A stretch of 64,000 bases of DNA from Selenomonas dianae (GTDB taxonomy: Bacteria; Bacillota; Negativicutes; Selenomonadales; Selenomonadaceae), in assembly GCF_030644225.1 (NCBI RefSeq), contig NZ_CP128650.1:1912001-1976000 (forward strand), given 5' to 3'. Below are positions 10,746-19,728 of the stretch, one piece after another (position 1 is the first letter of the stretch; each line of letters begins with the position of its first letter). Below the pieces are notes generated by a model, which worked only from the letters and a program-made list of their open reading frames with translations, was not told where the DNA came from and searched no databases. The translations under genes were made by a program, and so were the position numbers.

Positions 10746-11372
10746 CTATGCCTTATACGCCCGAACGTTCAGACGGTCATGCGCCAAATCCTCGTCAATC
10801 TCCACGCGTGCAAAGCCCGCGCCCGTGAGCAGTGCCTCAAGTTCCTCACCCGTATAGACAGACAGTCCATCGACGAGTTTCTGCCACTTTTCATGTGCGC
10901 CCGTCTTACCGCTTGTTTCGTTCGTTATCATAAACACGCCGCCCGCTTTCAGCACACGATGAATTTCGGTAAAGCAGCGCGCAATCTCCGGCCAGAAATA
11001 CACCGTTTCAAATGCCGTCACAACGTCAAACTGTTCATTCTCAAACGGCAGCTCCAGTACATTCCCCTGCACGATCGCACAACGTCCCGCCTCGATTGCC
11101 GCGCGGTTCACCTCCCGCGCCTTTTCCACGGAGACGGTCGAGTAGTCCAGCCCCGTCACATGCCCCTCGTCCACCATCCGCAGGAACACGGCGACGTTTG
11201 CCCCGCCGCCGCAGCCGCAGTCAAGCACCTGCTCATTTCCTTGCAGGTCGAGATGCGAAAAGCCCCACGCCGCAATGCCCGCATGACCACGATTCATCAT
11301 GGCGATGACAAATTTTCCCATCTTCCCTTGAGGGTTTCCCATATTGCTGAAAAATTTACGAAGCAGACCCAT
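10746..11372 (-). CDS. Class I SAM-dependent methyltransferase (Methyltransf_11 type)
   Basis: A 208-residue soluble methyltransferase. Motif I is VLDCGCGGGANV at about 49-60, followed by an acidic post-I residue (TGLDYS) and the motif IV/V region FDVVTAFETVYFWPEI. A C-terminal GGVFMITNE strand completes the fold. It resembles small-molecule or quinone methyltransferases of the UbiE-like group, but the substrate is not evident. It is flanked by two strong terminators and appears to be monocistronic. The ribosome site is AAGGAAAA. Confidence 0.8.
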   Translation of the reverse strand: MGLLRKFFSNMGNPQGKMGKFVIAMMNRGHAGIAAWGFSHLDLQGNEQVLDCGCGGGANVAVFLRMVDEGHVTGLDYSTVSVEKAREVNRAAIEAGRCAIVQGNVLELPFENEQFDVVTAFETVYFWPEIARCFTEIHRVLKAGGVFMITNETSGKTGAHEKWQKLVDGLSVYTGEELEALLTGAGFARVEIDEDLAHDRLNVRAYKA

Positions 11373-11410
11373 TTTATTTTCCTTTCTGAAGGCAACGAAA
11401 ATATTATGCT

Positions 11411-11448
11411 AAAAATGTACCTTACGCGATTGCGTAAGGTACATTTTT
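11411..11448. terminator. Terminator of ddh
   Basis: Perfect 17-bp stem (11411-11427 with 11432-11448), 4-nt loop, A and T runs on both sides. Confidence 0.92.
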
Positions 11449-11462
11449 AGAAAACCATATAA

Positions 11463-12443
11463 TCAGAGCAGCGCCGCACGCAGCTCCGCACCACTCTGTG
11501 CCGAGAGATAGGCAGGGGCGATGTCGAGGACGGTCTTGCAGCCCTTCGCCCCCTCGGACGCAAGGCGATGCGCCGCTCGCGCGTACGCCGCGAGGACACA
11601 CGCCGTGAACTCGGGGTTCGAGTCGAGCTTCAGATTGAACTCGATGACGTGCCTATGCTCGCCATCCTTGCCCGTCGCGCCCGAGCGAACGACAAAGCCC
11701 GCATGGGGCAGCCCCGCATGGTCACGCTGCAGCTTCTCCTCGCTGATGAAGTGCACCGTCGTGTCATAGTCCGAGAAGTAGTTCGGCATCGTCACGATTG
11801 CCTTTTCCACCGCAGCCGCATCCGCGCCCTCTTCGAGCACGACGTAGCACTCGCGCGTATGCTTCTCGCGCGTCGTAAGCTCCGGATTTGCCCCGCTGCG
11901 CACCGCCTCAAGCGCGGCGGGTACGGGGACGGTATACTGCTTGGCATCCTTCACGCCCGGAACGCGGCGAATCGCATCCGAGTGCCCCTGACTGACCCCG
12001 CGTCCCCAGAACGTGTAGTCCGTGCCGTTCGTGAGCACCGCATTGCCGTAGACGCGTGCGAGCGAGAACAGCCCCGGATCCCAGCCGACCGAGATCACAC
12101 CGACGTGCCCCGCCGCCTTTGCCGCCGCATCCACCGCCGCGAAATGCGCGGGAATGTTTGCGTGCGTATCGAAGCTGTCCACGACGTTGAACAGTTTTGC
12201 AAATGCGGGCGTCTGCTTCGGCAGATCGGTCGCCGAACCGCCGCAGAGGATGAGTACATCCACCTTGTCCTTCCACTCCGCCGCCTTGTCCGCGTGGACG
12301 ACCGGCACATTTGTGCGCGGCTTCACCGACGCAGGGTCACGCCGCGTAAAGATGGCGACCAGCTCCATATCCTCATTTGCCTCGACCGCGTACTCCACGC
12401 CGCGTCCGAGATTGCCATAGCCAAGAATACCAATACGAATCAT
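11463..12443 (-). CDS. ddh: meso-Diaminopimelate D-dehydrogenase
   Basis: NADPH-dependent interconversion of meso-diaminopimelate and L-tetrahydrodipicolinate, giving a one-step route to the cell-wall and lysine precursor. 326 residues, the usual length. The N-terminal Rossmann motif is IGILGYGNLGRGVEYAV. Ddh-family segments DSFDTHANIPAHF, ISVGWDPGLFSLARV and WGRGVSQGHSDAIRR are all present. The ATG at 12443 follows GGGAGGAG. It shares a transcript with the small unknown gene upstream (66-bp gap). Confidence 0.94.
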   Translation of the reverse strand: MIRIGILGYGNLGRGVEYAVEANEDMELVAIFTRRDPASVKPRTNVPVVHADKAAEWKDKVDVLILCGGSATDLPKQTPAFAKLFNVVDSFDTHANIPAHFAAVDAAAKAAGHVGVISVGWDPGLFSLARVYGNAVLTNGTDYTFWGRGVSQGHSDAIRRVPGVKDAKQYTVPVPAALEAVRSGANPELTTREKHTRECYVVLEEGADAAAVEKAIVTMPNYFSDYDTTVHFISEEKLQRDHAGLPHAGFVVRSGATGKDGEHRHVIEFNLKLDSNPEFTACVLAAYARAAHRLASEGAKGCKTVLDIAPAYLSAQSGAELRAALL

Positions 12444-12509
12444 AAAAACTCCTCCCGCCATCCCCCCAAGGACAGCGTCAAACATAGGAGAAAGTGCTTT
12501 CGCGCTCCC

Positions 12510-12824
12510 TCAATAATGCGGGTGTGCCTTCACATAGTCGACAGGACGCGACCAGTCCACCTGCACACCCGTCTCGTTCCACAGGCGTGTGAGCGCCAGC
12601 TCAAAGCTCCCGCGATCCGCGAGCGGAGTGACGGTCTCCTTCGTGAAGTCCATCAGCGTCTTATGGGGCACCTCGACCTCATGATCTGCGGCGAGAAACG
12701 CCTCCACTGCCGCACGTCCCTTCTCATCCGCGAGATTCACCGTCGCCGTCCGGGCATCCGCATCGTAGTCAATCCAGCCAAGCGCGTCGCCATAACTGAT
12801 GGCGACACTGTACGTATCACTCAC
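12510..12824 (-). CDS. Small unknown protein upstream of ddh
   Basis: 104 residues, not recognised. The sequence is acidic and soluble with no membrane segment and no obvious metal site. It starts MSDTYSVAISYGD and ends KAHPHY. The GTG at 12824 is favoured because AAGAGGTGA lies six bases before it; the in-frame GTG at 12833 falls inside that ribosome site. Position in front of ddh on one transcript suggests, but does not show, a link to diaminopimelate metabolism. Confidence 0.65.
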   Translation of the reverse strand: MSDTYSVAISYGDALGWIDYDADARTATVNLADEKGRAAVEAFLAADHEVEVPHKTLMDFTKETVTPLADRGSFELALTRLWNETGVQVDWSRPVDYVKAHPHY

Positions 12825-12849
12825 TCGTATCACCTCTTATATTCGCCAA
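12817..12849 (-). promoter_or_regulatory. Possible 10-codon leader frame overlapping the start of the small gene
   Basis: TTG at 12849 has AAGGAG eight bases upstream and opens a 10-residue frame (MANIRGDTSE) that stops just inside the next gene's start. The AAGGAG sits in the loop of a CGATAAA/TTTATCG hairpin. It may be a coupling leader or chance. Confidence 0.2.
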
Positions 12850-12908
12850 CGATAAATCTCCTTTATCGCTGACCCCTCTCGATATATCCTGCCCTTGCGG
12901 GCGTTTTT

Positions 12909-12937
12909 ATTATAGAACGATTCCCCCACACGCGCAA
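12909..12937 (-). promoter_or_regulatory. Promoter of the small gene and ddh
   Basis: Minus strand: -35 TTGCGC (12937-12932), 17-bp spacer, consensus -10 TATAAT (12914-12909). Confidence 0.6.
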
Positions 12938-12992
12938 CCGCCCGATGAAAATAATTCTGTATACAGGCGTTCATCGTTTGTACAGTCACCTC

Positions 12993-13021
12993 TGGACACA
13001 CATACACATTGTCCTTATAAT
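12993..13021 (+). promoter_or_regulatory. Promoter of the thioesterase gene
   Basis: -35 TGGACA (12993-12998), 17-bp spacer, consensus -10 TATAAT (13016-13021), about 55 bp before the start codon. Confidence 0.75.
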
Positions 13022-13081
13022 ATAATGTAATAGGAAGCACTGATACATTCCGCACACGATACAAATAGAAGGAGCAATCAC

Positions 13082-13480
13082 ATGGACTACACGAGCAAGA
13101 TCGCCGCCGGCATGACACATGAGGCGGTGGACACGGTGACGGATGCAAATACGGCTCTGACGGTCGGCAGCGGTTCGCTCGCCGTGTATGCAACGCCTGC
13201 GATGGCGGCACTGATGGAGCGAGCGGCGGCAGAGCTTTGTCAGCAGGAGTGTCCCGCAGGTTGGACGACGGTCGGCACATCGCTGAACATCGCGCACCGT
13301 GCGGCGACCCCGACGGGGCTGACGGTACGTGCCATCGCCGCGGTGACGGCGGTGGACGGACGCGCGATTTCACTCAAGGTGACAGCGTACGACGAGCGCG
13401 AGGAGATCGGCAGCGGCACGCACACGCGCTTTGCCGTCGCCGTGGACAAATTTATGGCAAAGGCGGAGGGAAAACGGTAA
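13082..13480 (+). CDS. Hot-dog fold acyl-CoA thioesterase (FlK-like)
   Basis: 132 residues, a single hot-dog domain of the fluoroacetyl-CoA thioesterase-like family. Family features are a VGSGSLAVYATPAMAALMERAA helix preceded by strands, a conserved T-S-L-N-I-A-H segment, and YDEREEIGSGTHTR. These small thioesterases hydrolyse short acyl-CoAs, and many in anaerobes have no known substrate. AGAAGGAG lies upstream of the ATG. It is monocistronic on the plus strand between its own promoter and a strong terminator. Confidence 0.8.
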   Translation: MDYTSKIAAGMTHEAVDTVTDANTALTVGSGSLAVYATPAMAALMERAAAELCQQECPAGWTTVGTSLNIAHRAATPTGLTVRAIAAVTAVDGRAISLKVTAYDEREEIGSGTHTRFAVAVDKFMAKAEGKR

Positions 13481-13482
13481 CA

Positions 13483-13528
13483 AAAAAAGAGCGGCGGTAC
13501 GAAACATCTCGTACCGCCGCTCTTTTTT
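13483..13528. terminator. Bidirectional terminator between the thioesterase and autotransporter genes
   Basis: Perfect 20-bp stem (13483-13502 with 13509-13528), 6-nt loop, A and T runs on both flanks. Confidence 0.92.
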
Positions 13529-13546
13529 ATTCCTTATATAGCTGTC

Positions 13547-16500
13547 TTAGAATGCCCACGCAATGTTGAATCCGCCCGTGACACCCTTGCGCTTGCCCTT
13601 GAATGCCGTGAGGTTCAGACCGTAGGTGACGGTGCTGTCCACGGGGGCGAAACGGTATCCGAGTTCGAGGAGGGTTGTGCTGCCCTTGAGGCTTGTCCCC
13701 GGCAGGTTGTAGCCCTCGAAAGCTGCCGTACCCTTGCCGTCAAACTCGTATTCCCATGCAAGCCCCGCATAGAACTCGCCGCTCAGGTCGTTCTTTACGG
13801 TGTAGCGCGTGCCGAGACGGATGCGGCTCGAAGTCGATGCGCCGAAATCGTAGGTCTCGCCGGTCGAGAGCTTTGCACTCGTGCCCGCCTGATGCGCATA
13901 GAAGTATTTCGCATAGGTCTCGACCTTGTTGCCGCTGTCCAGCTCCGTCTTCTGTCCGATGCCGAGATGTCCGGCAACGTAGTTGCTCGACAGATCATAG
14001 CCGGTGCTTGACGTGCCGATTCTGCCGCTGTAGTCGCTCTTTGCACGGCCGGTGCGCAAACTGCCCTCAATGTACAGACCGTTCTCGCTCTCCGTCTTTG
14101 CCATGACACCGATACCGAGGTAGTCGGTCTTGCCGTTGCCGTGCGTGCCGTCGTCGAGATAGGAGTCGTACGAGCCGCGCCCGTATTCGACGAACGGTCC
14201 GAACGTGATGGAGCGGTCGATGAGGTCGTTGCGGCGTGCATAGCCAACGTTGAGGTTCCATCCCTTCGTATCGACGTAGGAGCCGGACTTGAGACGCATA
14301 TTGCCGAAGCTCTGCGCCGCAAACAGCTGATAGCTGCCGAGTGTGGAGAGGGGAACGGAGGCAGCCGCAGAGTTTTTCTCACTGCCGGCATACGGGGTGT
14401 CCACGATGTCCGCGATCTGGATCGCCGCCGCCTCCGCTGCGGGGATGCCGACATCCGTGAGGAGGTCGGAGCCGCTCCCGAGGAACGCAATCGCCGCCGC
14501 CTGTGTCTCGACAAGGGATTTCGTCTGCGGGTTTACGGATATGTTCTTCACCCGTGCGACAAGCTCGTTCTTGATGAGCGACTGATTCGCAAGCGTACCG
14601 CGCGTCTCAAGACCAAAGGTATAGTTCAGCGTAACCCCCTTCGTGGTCTTATACTCCTTGCCGGTAAAGTCGTCCGTCGTGAGATTCTTGTCCGTGGGCA
14701 GCTTGATGAGGCTGATGATGTCGCCGCTGTGAATCGGCGCACTGGTTCCATTGATGTCGATACTCAGCTTCATCCCGCGAATATCCTTATGCGAAGGATC
14801 GGTCAGCGTCAGCATCGAAAGGCGCGTATCCGCCTGCGGGCTGAGGTAGAAATTGAGGTTCTGGAACCCCTCGAAATAGCCCACCGTCGTACCCATATCA
14901 TAGATATTCAGCGTATTGCCGTCCGTAACGGGAGCCGCTGCACCGGTCGAAAGCCAACCGCCGTAGACGTGCCCCTTCACGGTCGTACCGCGCAGCGTAA
15001 CGGTGTTGTCCTTTGCCGTCTTGCCCCAGCCGCCGTAGACATTGCCGCCGATCAGACTGCCGTTGTTTGCAATGCTCCCGATGGTAACGCGCCCGAGATC
15101 GACAATGCTCTTTTCCACATCGCCGCTGACCGAGTATCCGCCGTAGATATTGCCCACAACCGAGCCATTCATCACCTGAACGCGGTTGGAGGAGAGCTTC
15201 AGCTTGCTCTCGGACTTTGCACCGTAGATGTTGCCCGTGAGATTGCCGTGCAGGAGGACGACGCTGTTCTCCTTCATCTCTCCGTCGCTCGCGGGGTTCT
15301 TCGCATAGGCGCCGTATACGTCACGGATGCTCAGAGCCGCATCGCGGTCGATGGTGAGCGCGTTGCCCGTGAGGTTCGCCTTCTTTTCACCCGTCGTGAC
15401 ACCTGCCGCAGCAAAGGTCTTGATGCCGCCTGCCTGCGTTCCCGTGATGAGGAGCTTGTTCCGCTCCACATCATAGCCCATCGCAGAGATACCCGTGAAC
15501 ACCTCATCGCTCACGAGTTTGGCATCCGTGCCGTCATAGCGGCGGTCGCCGTCACGCAGACGGTTGACTGTCATCAGAACATCCTGCCCCGTGACCGTTC
15601 CCGCAGCTGTCGTCGTGCTCTCGTTGCCGTTGATGTGCAGATAGGCTTCGTAGGGATCGTTCGGATAGTAGGTCTTTGTGAGATCCGTCGCGGAGTAGTT
15701 CGAGAAGTTCATCCCGTCCGCACTCTGAATGAGCCGCAGAGAGTGCGACCCCATCCACGTCGGGTCAATGTTGAACTTCTTGGCATCCACCGTGATTTTC
15801 TTGAAATCAATCGTGTTGCCAAGACCGCCCGCTCCCTTGATTTGGAGCATGGTCTTGCCGATGAGGTTGTTGTTGTGGAGAACAAATTTGAAGGTGTCGA
15901 AGTTCTTCACCTGCTGCACGGAGACATTGCCCGCCTGCACGACGAGTGTATTGTCCGCACCGGCACCGGTATCGTTCGCACCGTAGATCTTGCCCTCGAT
16001 GGTCGCATCGTAGCTGCCGTTGTCCGCACCGAGGATGAGGGTATTCTTCGTCGCCTGACCTGCGGTCGCAGCATAGCCCGCATAGACATCGCCCGTCACC
16101 TTGCCGCCCGTAATCTGAACGGTATTCTCCGTAACCGCACCCGTTCCTTTCGAGTAGCCTCCATAGAGCGTCCCTGCCGTGCCGCCCGCCATGAGGACGC
16201 GGTTGTTCTGCACTGTGCCGGCATTGTTGCTGCGACCGATGTAGCCGCCGTAGCCCTCTGTCACAGAGAAGGGATTTTTGCCCGTGGAGCGAATTTCGAG
16301 GGTGTTCCCGTCATTGGCGGTTGTGCCGCCCGAGCCGCCCGTCTTGCCGAGGGTCTTGGCGCCGTATGCCGCGATGCTGCGGGTCAGCGTGCCGTCGATG
16401 ATCAGGCGGTTGTGCGTGGTCGTCTGCCCGCCGTAGGAGAGGCCGGCAAACCACTCTGCCTGATCCTTCGTTTTATCCGTCGCTTCGTATTTTACATCGC

Positions 16501-19500
16501 CGTTTCGGAAACGGTTGTAGTCGAGCAGGACTTGCTTGCCCTGTGCCGTATCCGTATCCGTACGCAGGGAATACTCATAGTCTCCGTTCGTCTTCGTCGC
16601 CGCCGATGCGCCCTGCGGATCGTAGTTCGTAAACGACAGCCCGTTGGACTTGGAGGCGTCGAGAAGTGTGACCCTGCCCGCAATCTGCCGGTTCGACATC
16701 CGTGTCAGATCCAGCCCGAAGTTCGCAAAGTCCACGCTCTGCGTCCCCGTAAAGAGTTTGCCCGAGGGATCCTGCCCCGTCAGCGTGAGCATGGTGTCGC
16801 CCGCTTGGATCTGATCGGTGAGGAAGAACCTGTAGTTTTGGAAGTTATAAACCGCCTTGACGGTGATGTTCTTCGCCTTGACATTCAGTGTGTTGCCGTC
16901 TGCTGTCGTTGCGCCGCCGTAGAGGGTCGTATGCGTGAGATCTGCGCTGTACTGTCCGTCCGGCGAACCGAGGTTGATCGTGTTCCCCGTCTCAACGGTC
17001 TTGTTCGTCCCATGGGCATAGCCGCCGTAGATGGCAGTATCCACGACGGAGTTGTCCTCACGCAAACCTCCGACGCGCCCGTCTGTGATGGTGACGATGT
17101 TCCCACCGGACGATTTTTCCAGTTTATCCCCGCCCGTGGGAAGATCGGCACGTGTGATGCCACCGTACACATTTCCATGGACGACGCCGCCCGTGATGGT
17201 GACCTCGTTCTTCGTAACGACAGCGGCATTGTACGCCGACGAGGTACTCTCTCCACCGACGACATCGGTGCGAACGTCGCCGCTTTCAATCGTGACCTTG
17301 TTTTCCGTCACCTCGCCGTCCGTGCCTTTGCCGTCGGACCATGTACCGTTGGAGAGTGCGCCGTAGACGTTGTTGACGACGGCATCCGAGCCGGCACGAA
17401 TTGTGACCTTGTTCCCCACCAGACGGGCAGTACCGTCTGTGTAGGCACCATAGATCTTATCGCCGAGCTTCGCCGTCCCCGTCACCGTGACCTCGTTCTC
17501 CAATGCCGTACCGATCTTCTTCAGATATGCGCCGCAGATGTCCTTTGCAGAGCCACCGCTGATCGTGACTATGTTTTTCTCGACAGTCGGCGTATAGGTA
17601 TCCTGTGCACTGCCCGATGCCCAGAAATCACCGTAGACACCATAGACAATTTTCTGAATATCGCCCTCGGTGATCGTGACCTTGTTCCCTGTCGCCGTGC
17701 GGACGGTGCTGTCGTCGCCGTCGATGGATGCGCCACGTACTTCGCCGCCAATGACCGAATAAACGGTATCGCCGATCTTGTTCCCCTGAATGGTGACCTC
17801 GTTCTCCGAGACGGTCGTTTTGCCGGAACCGCCCGTGACACCGCCCTTGACCTCTGCGTTGTCCACGGTGACGGTGTTTTTATGAACGACGCCCGTTCCC
17901 TCAGAGCGTCCGCCGATGATCTCGCCTGTTACCGTGCCACCCGTGAGGACAACCCCATTCTCCTTGACACTGCCCTCGTGTTCCGCATGACCACCGTAAA
18001 GGTTCGCCATCACGCCGCCCGTCATACTGAGCTGGTTTTTAATGGCATCTGCCCCTGTGGTTGTCTTGCCGCCGTATGCCGAAAGCGTCCCCTGATATGT
18101 TCCGTCCGGCAGAAGTGTACCTCCTGCGTTTGTAATTTTCAGCTTGTTGTCACGGACGTTCCGCTTCTCCCAGATGGAATAGCCGCCGTAGATAGCACCG
18201 TTTACAGCAGCGGAACTGTTATAGGTCGCATCGGCGTTCTGGAAGCGATGGAAGGTAGCCTTGACCTCACGCCACGTTGTCGAGCGTTGGGGAGCAAGAA
18301 GATGATCTTGTGTCACATAAGTGTTCACCGACATCTGATACTCGTAGTCTTCGCTGACCCCCGTCGGCTTGGCAGAAGGGTTCGTAATGTAGAGGTTTGA
18401 GGCACGGTTGCTCAGTGTAGGATTGTTTTGCGTTTTGCCGTCCTTCATCAGCGTAACGGTACCGACATCACCATAGTAGCCCGTCACATCCTGATTCTGT
18501 GCATTGACCCCCTTGCCGCTCCAACCTGTCGCATCGACCTTGAAGTCTGCGAGGCTCACGTTACGCCCGAGCGCATTCCCGTCCTCGGTCAGCGTGAGCA
18601 TGGTATTGCCCGCACGGATGCCCGCATTCAGTGCAAATGTATATTTGTCAAAATTCTTCGCGGAGACCGTGGTAACGTTCTTTGTCCGTACGGTCAGTTC
18701 GTTTTTCCCGTAGTGAACCGTATCATTGCCGCCGTAAAGCTCCGCCTTCGTGAGATCCGGCGTATAGTCGCCCTTCACATCACCGATGGTGACGCGGTTG
18801 GCAGCCGTTGCTCCGTTGGTGGAGATATTCTCGGCATAGCCGCCGTAGACCTTGCCCTCGACCGTGCCGCGCTCGATGACGACATCGTTGTTGTTCGCCG
18901 AGGTCTTGCCCCTGCCGCCCGCGATGGCAATGCCGTCCGCCCCCGCCTTGACCGTTCCGTACACGGTGCCGCCCGCATTCGTGAGTTCCACCTTGCCGTG
19001 CGTCGCGCCGCCTTTGATAGAATACGAACCATAAAGTGCCCCTGTCACCGTGCCGCCGCTCATGCGAACGGTATTTTCGATTGTTTTGCCCGTCCCTGTC
19101 TGCTGAACCATGCTCTCTGCATGACTGCCGTGGAGTTCGCCCGTCACCGTGCCGCCGTTCATCTCGACGATGTTGTTGAATACGCTCCCCTTACCCTCGC
19201 CGGCATAGGCGTTCCCGACGAGGTTGATGTTGTTAATGGTGAGCGTATTGCCCGACACGTCTGCGGTCGTCGCCGCCTTGCCGCCCGCCGTAATCGTTCC
19301 GTTCACGCGCGGCAGATTAGGACTTGGCAGGATTAACTCTCCGATGGTGAGATGGTTGCCCGCTACGGATCCGTTCATCAGATTCGTGCCGACAATATCG
19401 CCGTAGGGATGTGCCACTGTCCCATCATTTCCGCCAATGTTGTCCCCAGTCTTGACGGTCGCACTCTCTGCCGCATACGCCGCAGGCGCACCTGCAAACG

Positions 19501-19564
19501 CACCGCCAACGGCGAGCGCGACAAATGCGGCGAGCTGCCGCTTTGCTTTCATTCCTTTGAGCAT
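13547..19564 (-). CDS. Giant autotransporter adhesin-like protein (type Va)
   Basis: 2005 residues. The ATG at 19564 follows GGAGGAGAGG at 4-5 nt. Residues 1-31 are a signal peptide (MKAKRQLAAFVALAVGG..., cleaved after AAYA). The passenger is a long beta-helix made of many NxVTIxGG / VYGGY strand repeats. Four related connector blocks (pattern NTLxVxxKN...NF..Y.F.L......TMLTLT) lie near 18.7, 16.9, 15.9 and 14.9 kb, giving a modular build. The last roughly 280 residues form the autotransporter beta-barrel (FGPFVEYGRGSYDSYL, ending AWAF with terminal Phe). The passenger should be exposed on the surface; no protease triad or other catalytic motif was noticed, so an adhesin role is inferred. It is monocistronic, with a G9 tract in its leader. 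Confidence 0.9.
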   Translation of the reverse strand: MLKGMKAKRQLAAFVALAVGGAFAGAPAAYAAESATVKTGDNIGGNDGTVAHPYGDIVGTNLMNGSVAGNHLTIGELILPSPNLPRVNGTITAGGKAATTADVSGNTLTINNINLVGNAYAGEGKGSVFNNIVEMNGGTVTGELHGSHAESMVQQTGTGKTIENTVRMSGGTVTGALYGSYSIKGGATHGKVELTNAGGTVYGTVKAGADGIAIAGGRGKTSANNNDVVIERGTVEGKVYGGYAENISTNGATAANRVTIGDVKGDYTPDLTKAELYGGNDTVHYGKNELTVRTKNVTTVSAKNFDKYTFALNAGIRAGNTMLTLTEDGNALGRNVSLADFKVDATGWSGKGVNAQNQDVTGYYGDVGTVTLMKDGKTQNNPTLSNRASNLYITNPSAKPTGVSEDYEYQMSVNTYVTQDHLLAPQRSTTWREVKATFHRFQNADATYNSSAAVNGAIYGGYSIWEKRNVRDNKLKITNAGGTLLPDGTYQGTLSAYGGKTTTGADAIKNQLSMTGGVMANLYGGHAEHEGSVKENGVVLTGGTVTGEIIGGRSEGTGVVHKNTVTVDNAEVKGGVTGGSGKTTVSENEVTIQGNKIGDTVYSVIGGEVRGASIDGDDSTVRTATGNKVTITEGDIQKIVYGVYGDFWASGSAQDTYTPTVEKNIVTISGGSAKDICGAYLKKIGTALENEVTVTGTAKLGDKIYGAYTDGTARLVGNKVTIRAGSDAVVNNVYGALSNGTWSDGKGTDGEVTENKVTIESGDVRTDVVGGESTSSAYNAAVVTKNEVTITGGVVHGNVYGGITRADLPTGGDKLEKSSGGNIVTITDGRVGGLREDNSVVDTAIYGGYAHGTNKTVETGNTINLGSPDGQYSADLTHTTLYGGATTADGNTLNVKAKNITVKAVYNFQNYRFFLTDQIQAGDTMLTLTGQDPSGKLFTGTQSVDFANFGLDLTRMSNRQIAGRVTLLDASKSNGLSFTNYDPQGASAATKTNGDYEYSLRTDTDTAQGKQVLLDYNRFRNGDVKYEATDKTKDQAEWFAGLSYGGQTTTHNRLIIDGTLTRSIAAYGAKTLGKTGGSGGTTANDGNTLEIRSTGKNPFSVTEGYGGYIGRSNNAGTVQNNRVLMAGGTAGTLYGGYSKGTGAVTENTVQITGGKVTGDVYAGYAATAGQATKNTLILGADNGSYDATIEGKIYGANDTGAGADNTLVVQAGNVSVQQVKNFDTFKFVLHNNNLIGKTMLQIKGAGGLGNTIDFKKITVDAKKFNIDPTWMGSHSLRLIQSADGMNFSNYSATDLTKTYYPNDPYEAYLHINGNESTTTAAGTVTGQDVLMTVNRLRDGDRRYDGTDAKLVSDEVFTGISAMGYDVERNKLLITGTQAGGIKTFAAAGVTTGEKKANLTGNALTIDRDAALSIRDVYGAYAKNPASDGEMKENSVVLLHGNLTGNIYGAKSESKLKLSSNRVQVMNGSVVGNIYGGYSVSGDVEKSIVDLGRVTIGSIANNGSLIGGNVYGGWGKTAKDNTVTLRGTTVKGHVYGGWLSTGAAAPVTDGNTLNIYDMGTTVGYFEGFQNLNFYLSPQADTRLSMLTLTDPSHKDIRGMKLSIDINGTSAPIHSGDIISLIKLPTDKNLTTDDFTGKEYKTTKGVTLNYTFGLETRGTLANQSLIKNELVARVKNISVNPQTKSLVETQAAAIAFLGSGSDLLTDVGIPAAEAAAIQIADIVDTPYAGSEKNSAAASVPLSTLGSYQLFAAQSFGNMRLKSGSYVDTKGWNLNVGYARRNDLIDRSITFGPFVEYGRGSYDSYLDDGTHGNGKTDYLGIGVMAKTESENGLYIEGSLRTGRAKSDYSGRIGTSSTGYDLSSNYVAGHLGIGQKTELDSGNKVETYAKYFYAHQAGTSAKLSTGETYDFGASTSSRIRLGTRYTVKNDLSGEFYAGLAWEYEFDGKGTAAFEGYNLPGTSLKGSTTLLELGYRFAPVDSTVTYGLNLTAFKGKRKGVTGGFNIAWAF

Positions 19565-19623
19565 TTTTCCTCTCCTCCACGAAAGCGAACCTGCTGTGTG
19601 GGGCATCATTTTCATATGAATGT

Positions 19624-19632
19624 CCCCCCCCC
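19624..19632 (-). repeat. G9 homopolymer in the autotransporter leader
   Basis: Nine Gs on the coding strand, about 45 nt after the predicted transcription start and 60 nt before the start codon. Confidence 0.85.
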
Positions 19633-19679
19633 GCAGACATACAGGCAATCATTACTCTACGGGGATTTCTCATTTATCT

Positions 19680-19708
19680 ATTATATGGCAGATGTTTGAA
19701 AACGTCAA
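19680..19708 (-). promoter_or_regulatory. Promoter of the autotransporter gene
   Basis: Minus strand: -35 TTGACG (19708-19703), 17-bp spacer, consensus -10 TATAAT (19685-19680). This is close to a full-strength sigma-70 promoter. Confidence 0.8.
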
Positions 19709-19728
19709 TCACTAGTTTGGAGCGTTCC

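Noticed and set aside
12890-12913. Plus-strand terminator-like hairpin upstream of the thioesterase promoter
   Set aside because: The stem is only four base pairs and no plus-strand gene lies upstream; the T run overlaps the minus-strand promoter of the ddh operon.
14141-18400. Very long open frame on the plus strand opposite the autotransporter
   Set aside because: It is antisense to a protein with repeats, signal peptide and beta-barrel. High GC at codon third positions produces such shadows, and its translation has no domain.
14900-19400. CRISPR-like regular repeats
   Set aside because: The repeated GCCGCCGTA-type words are codons of the VYGGY strands in the autotransporter, irregularly spaced and in frame.
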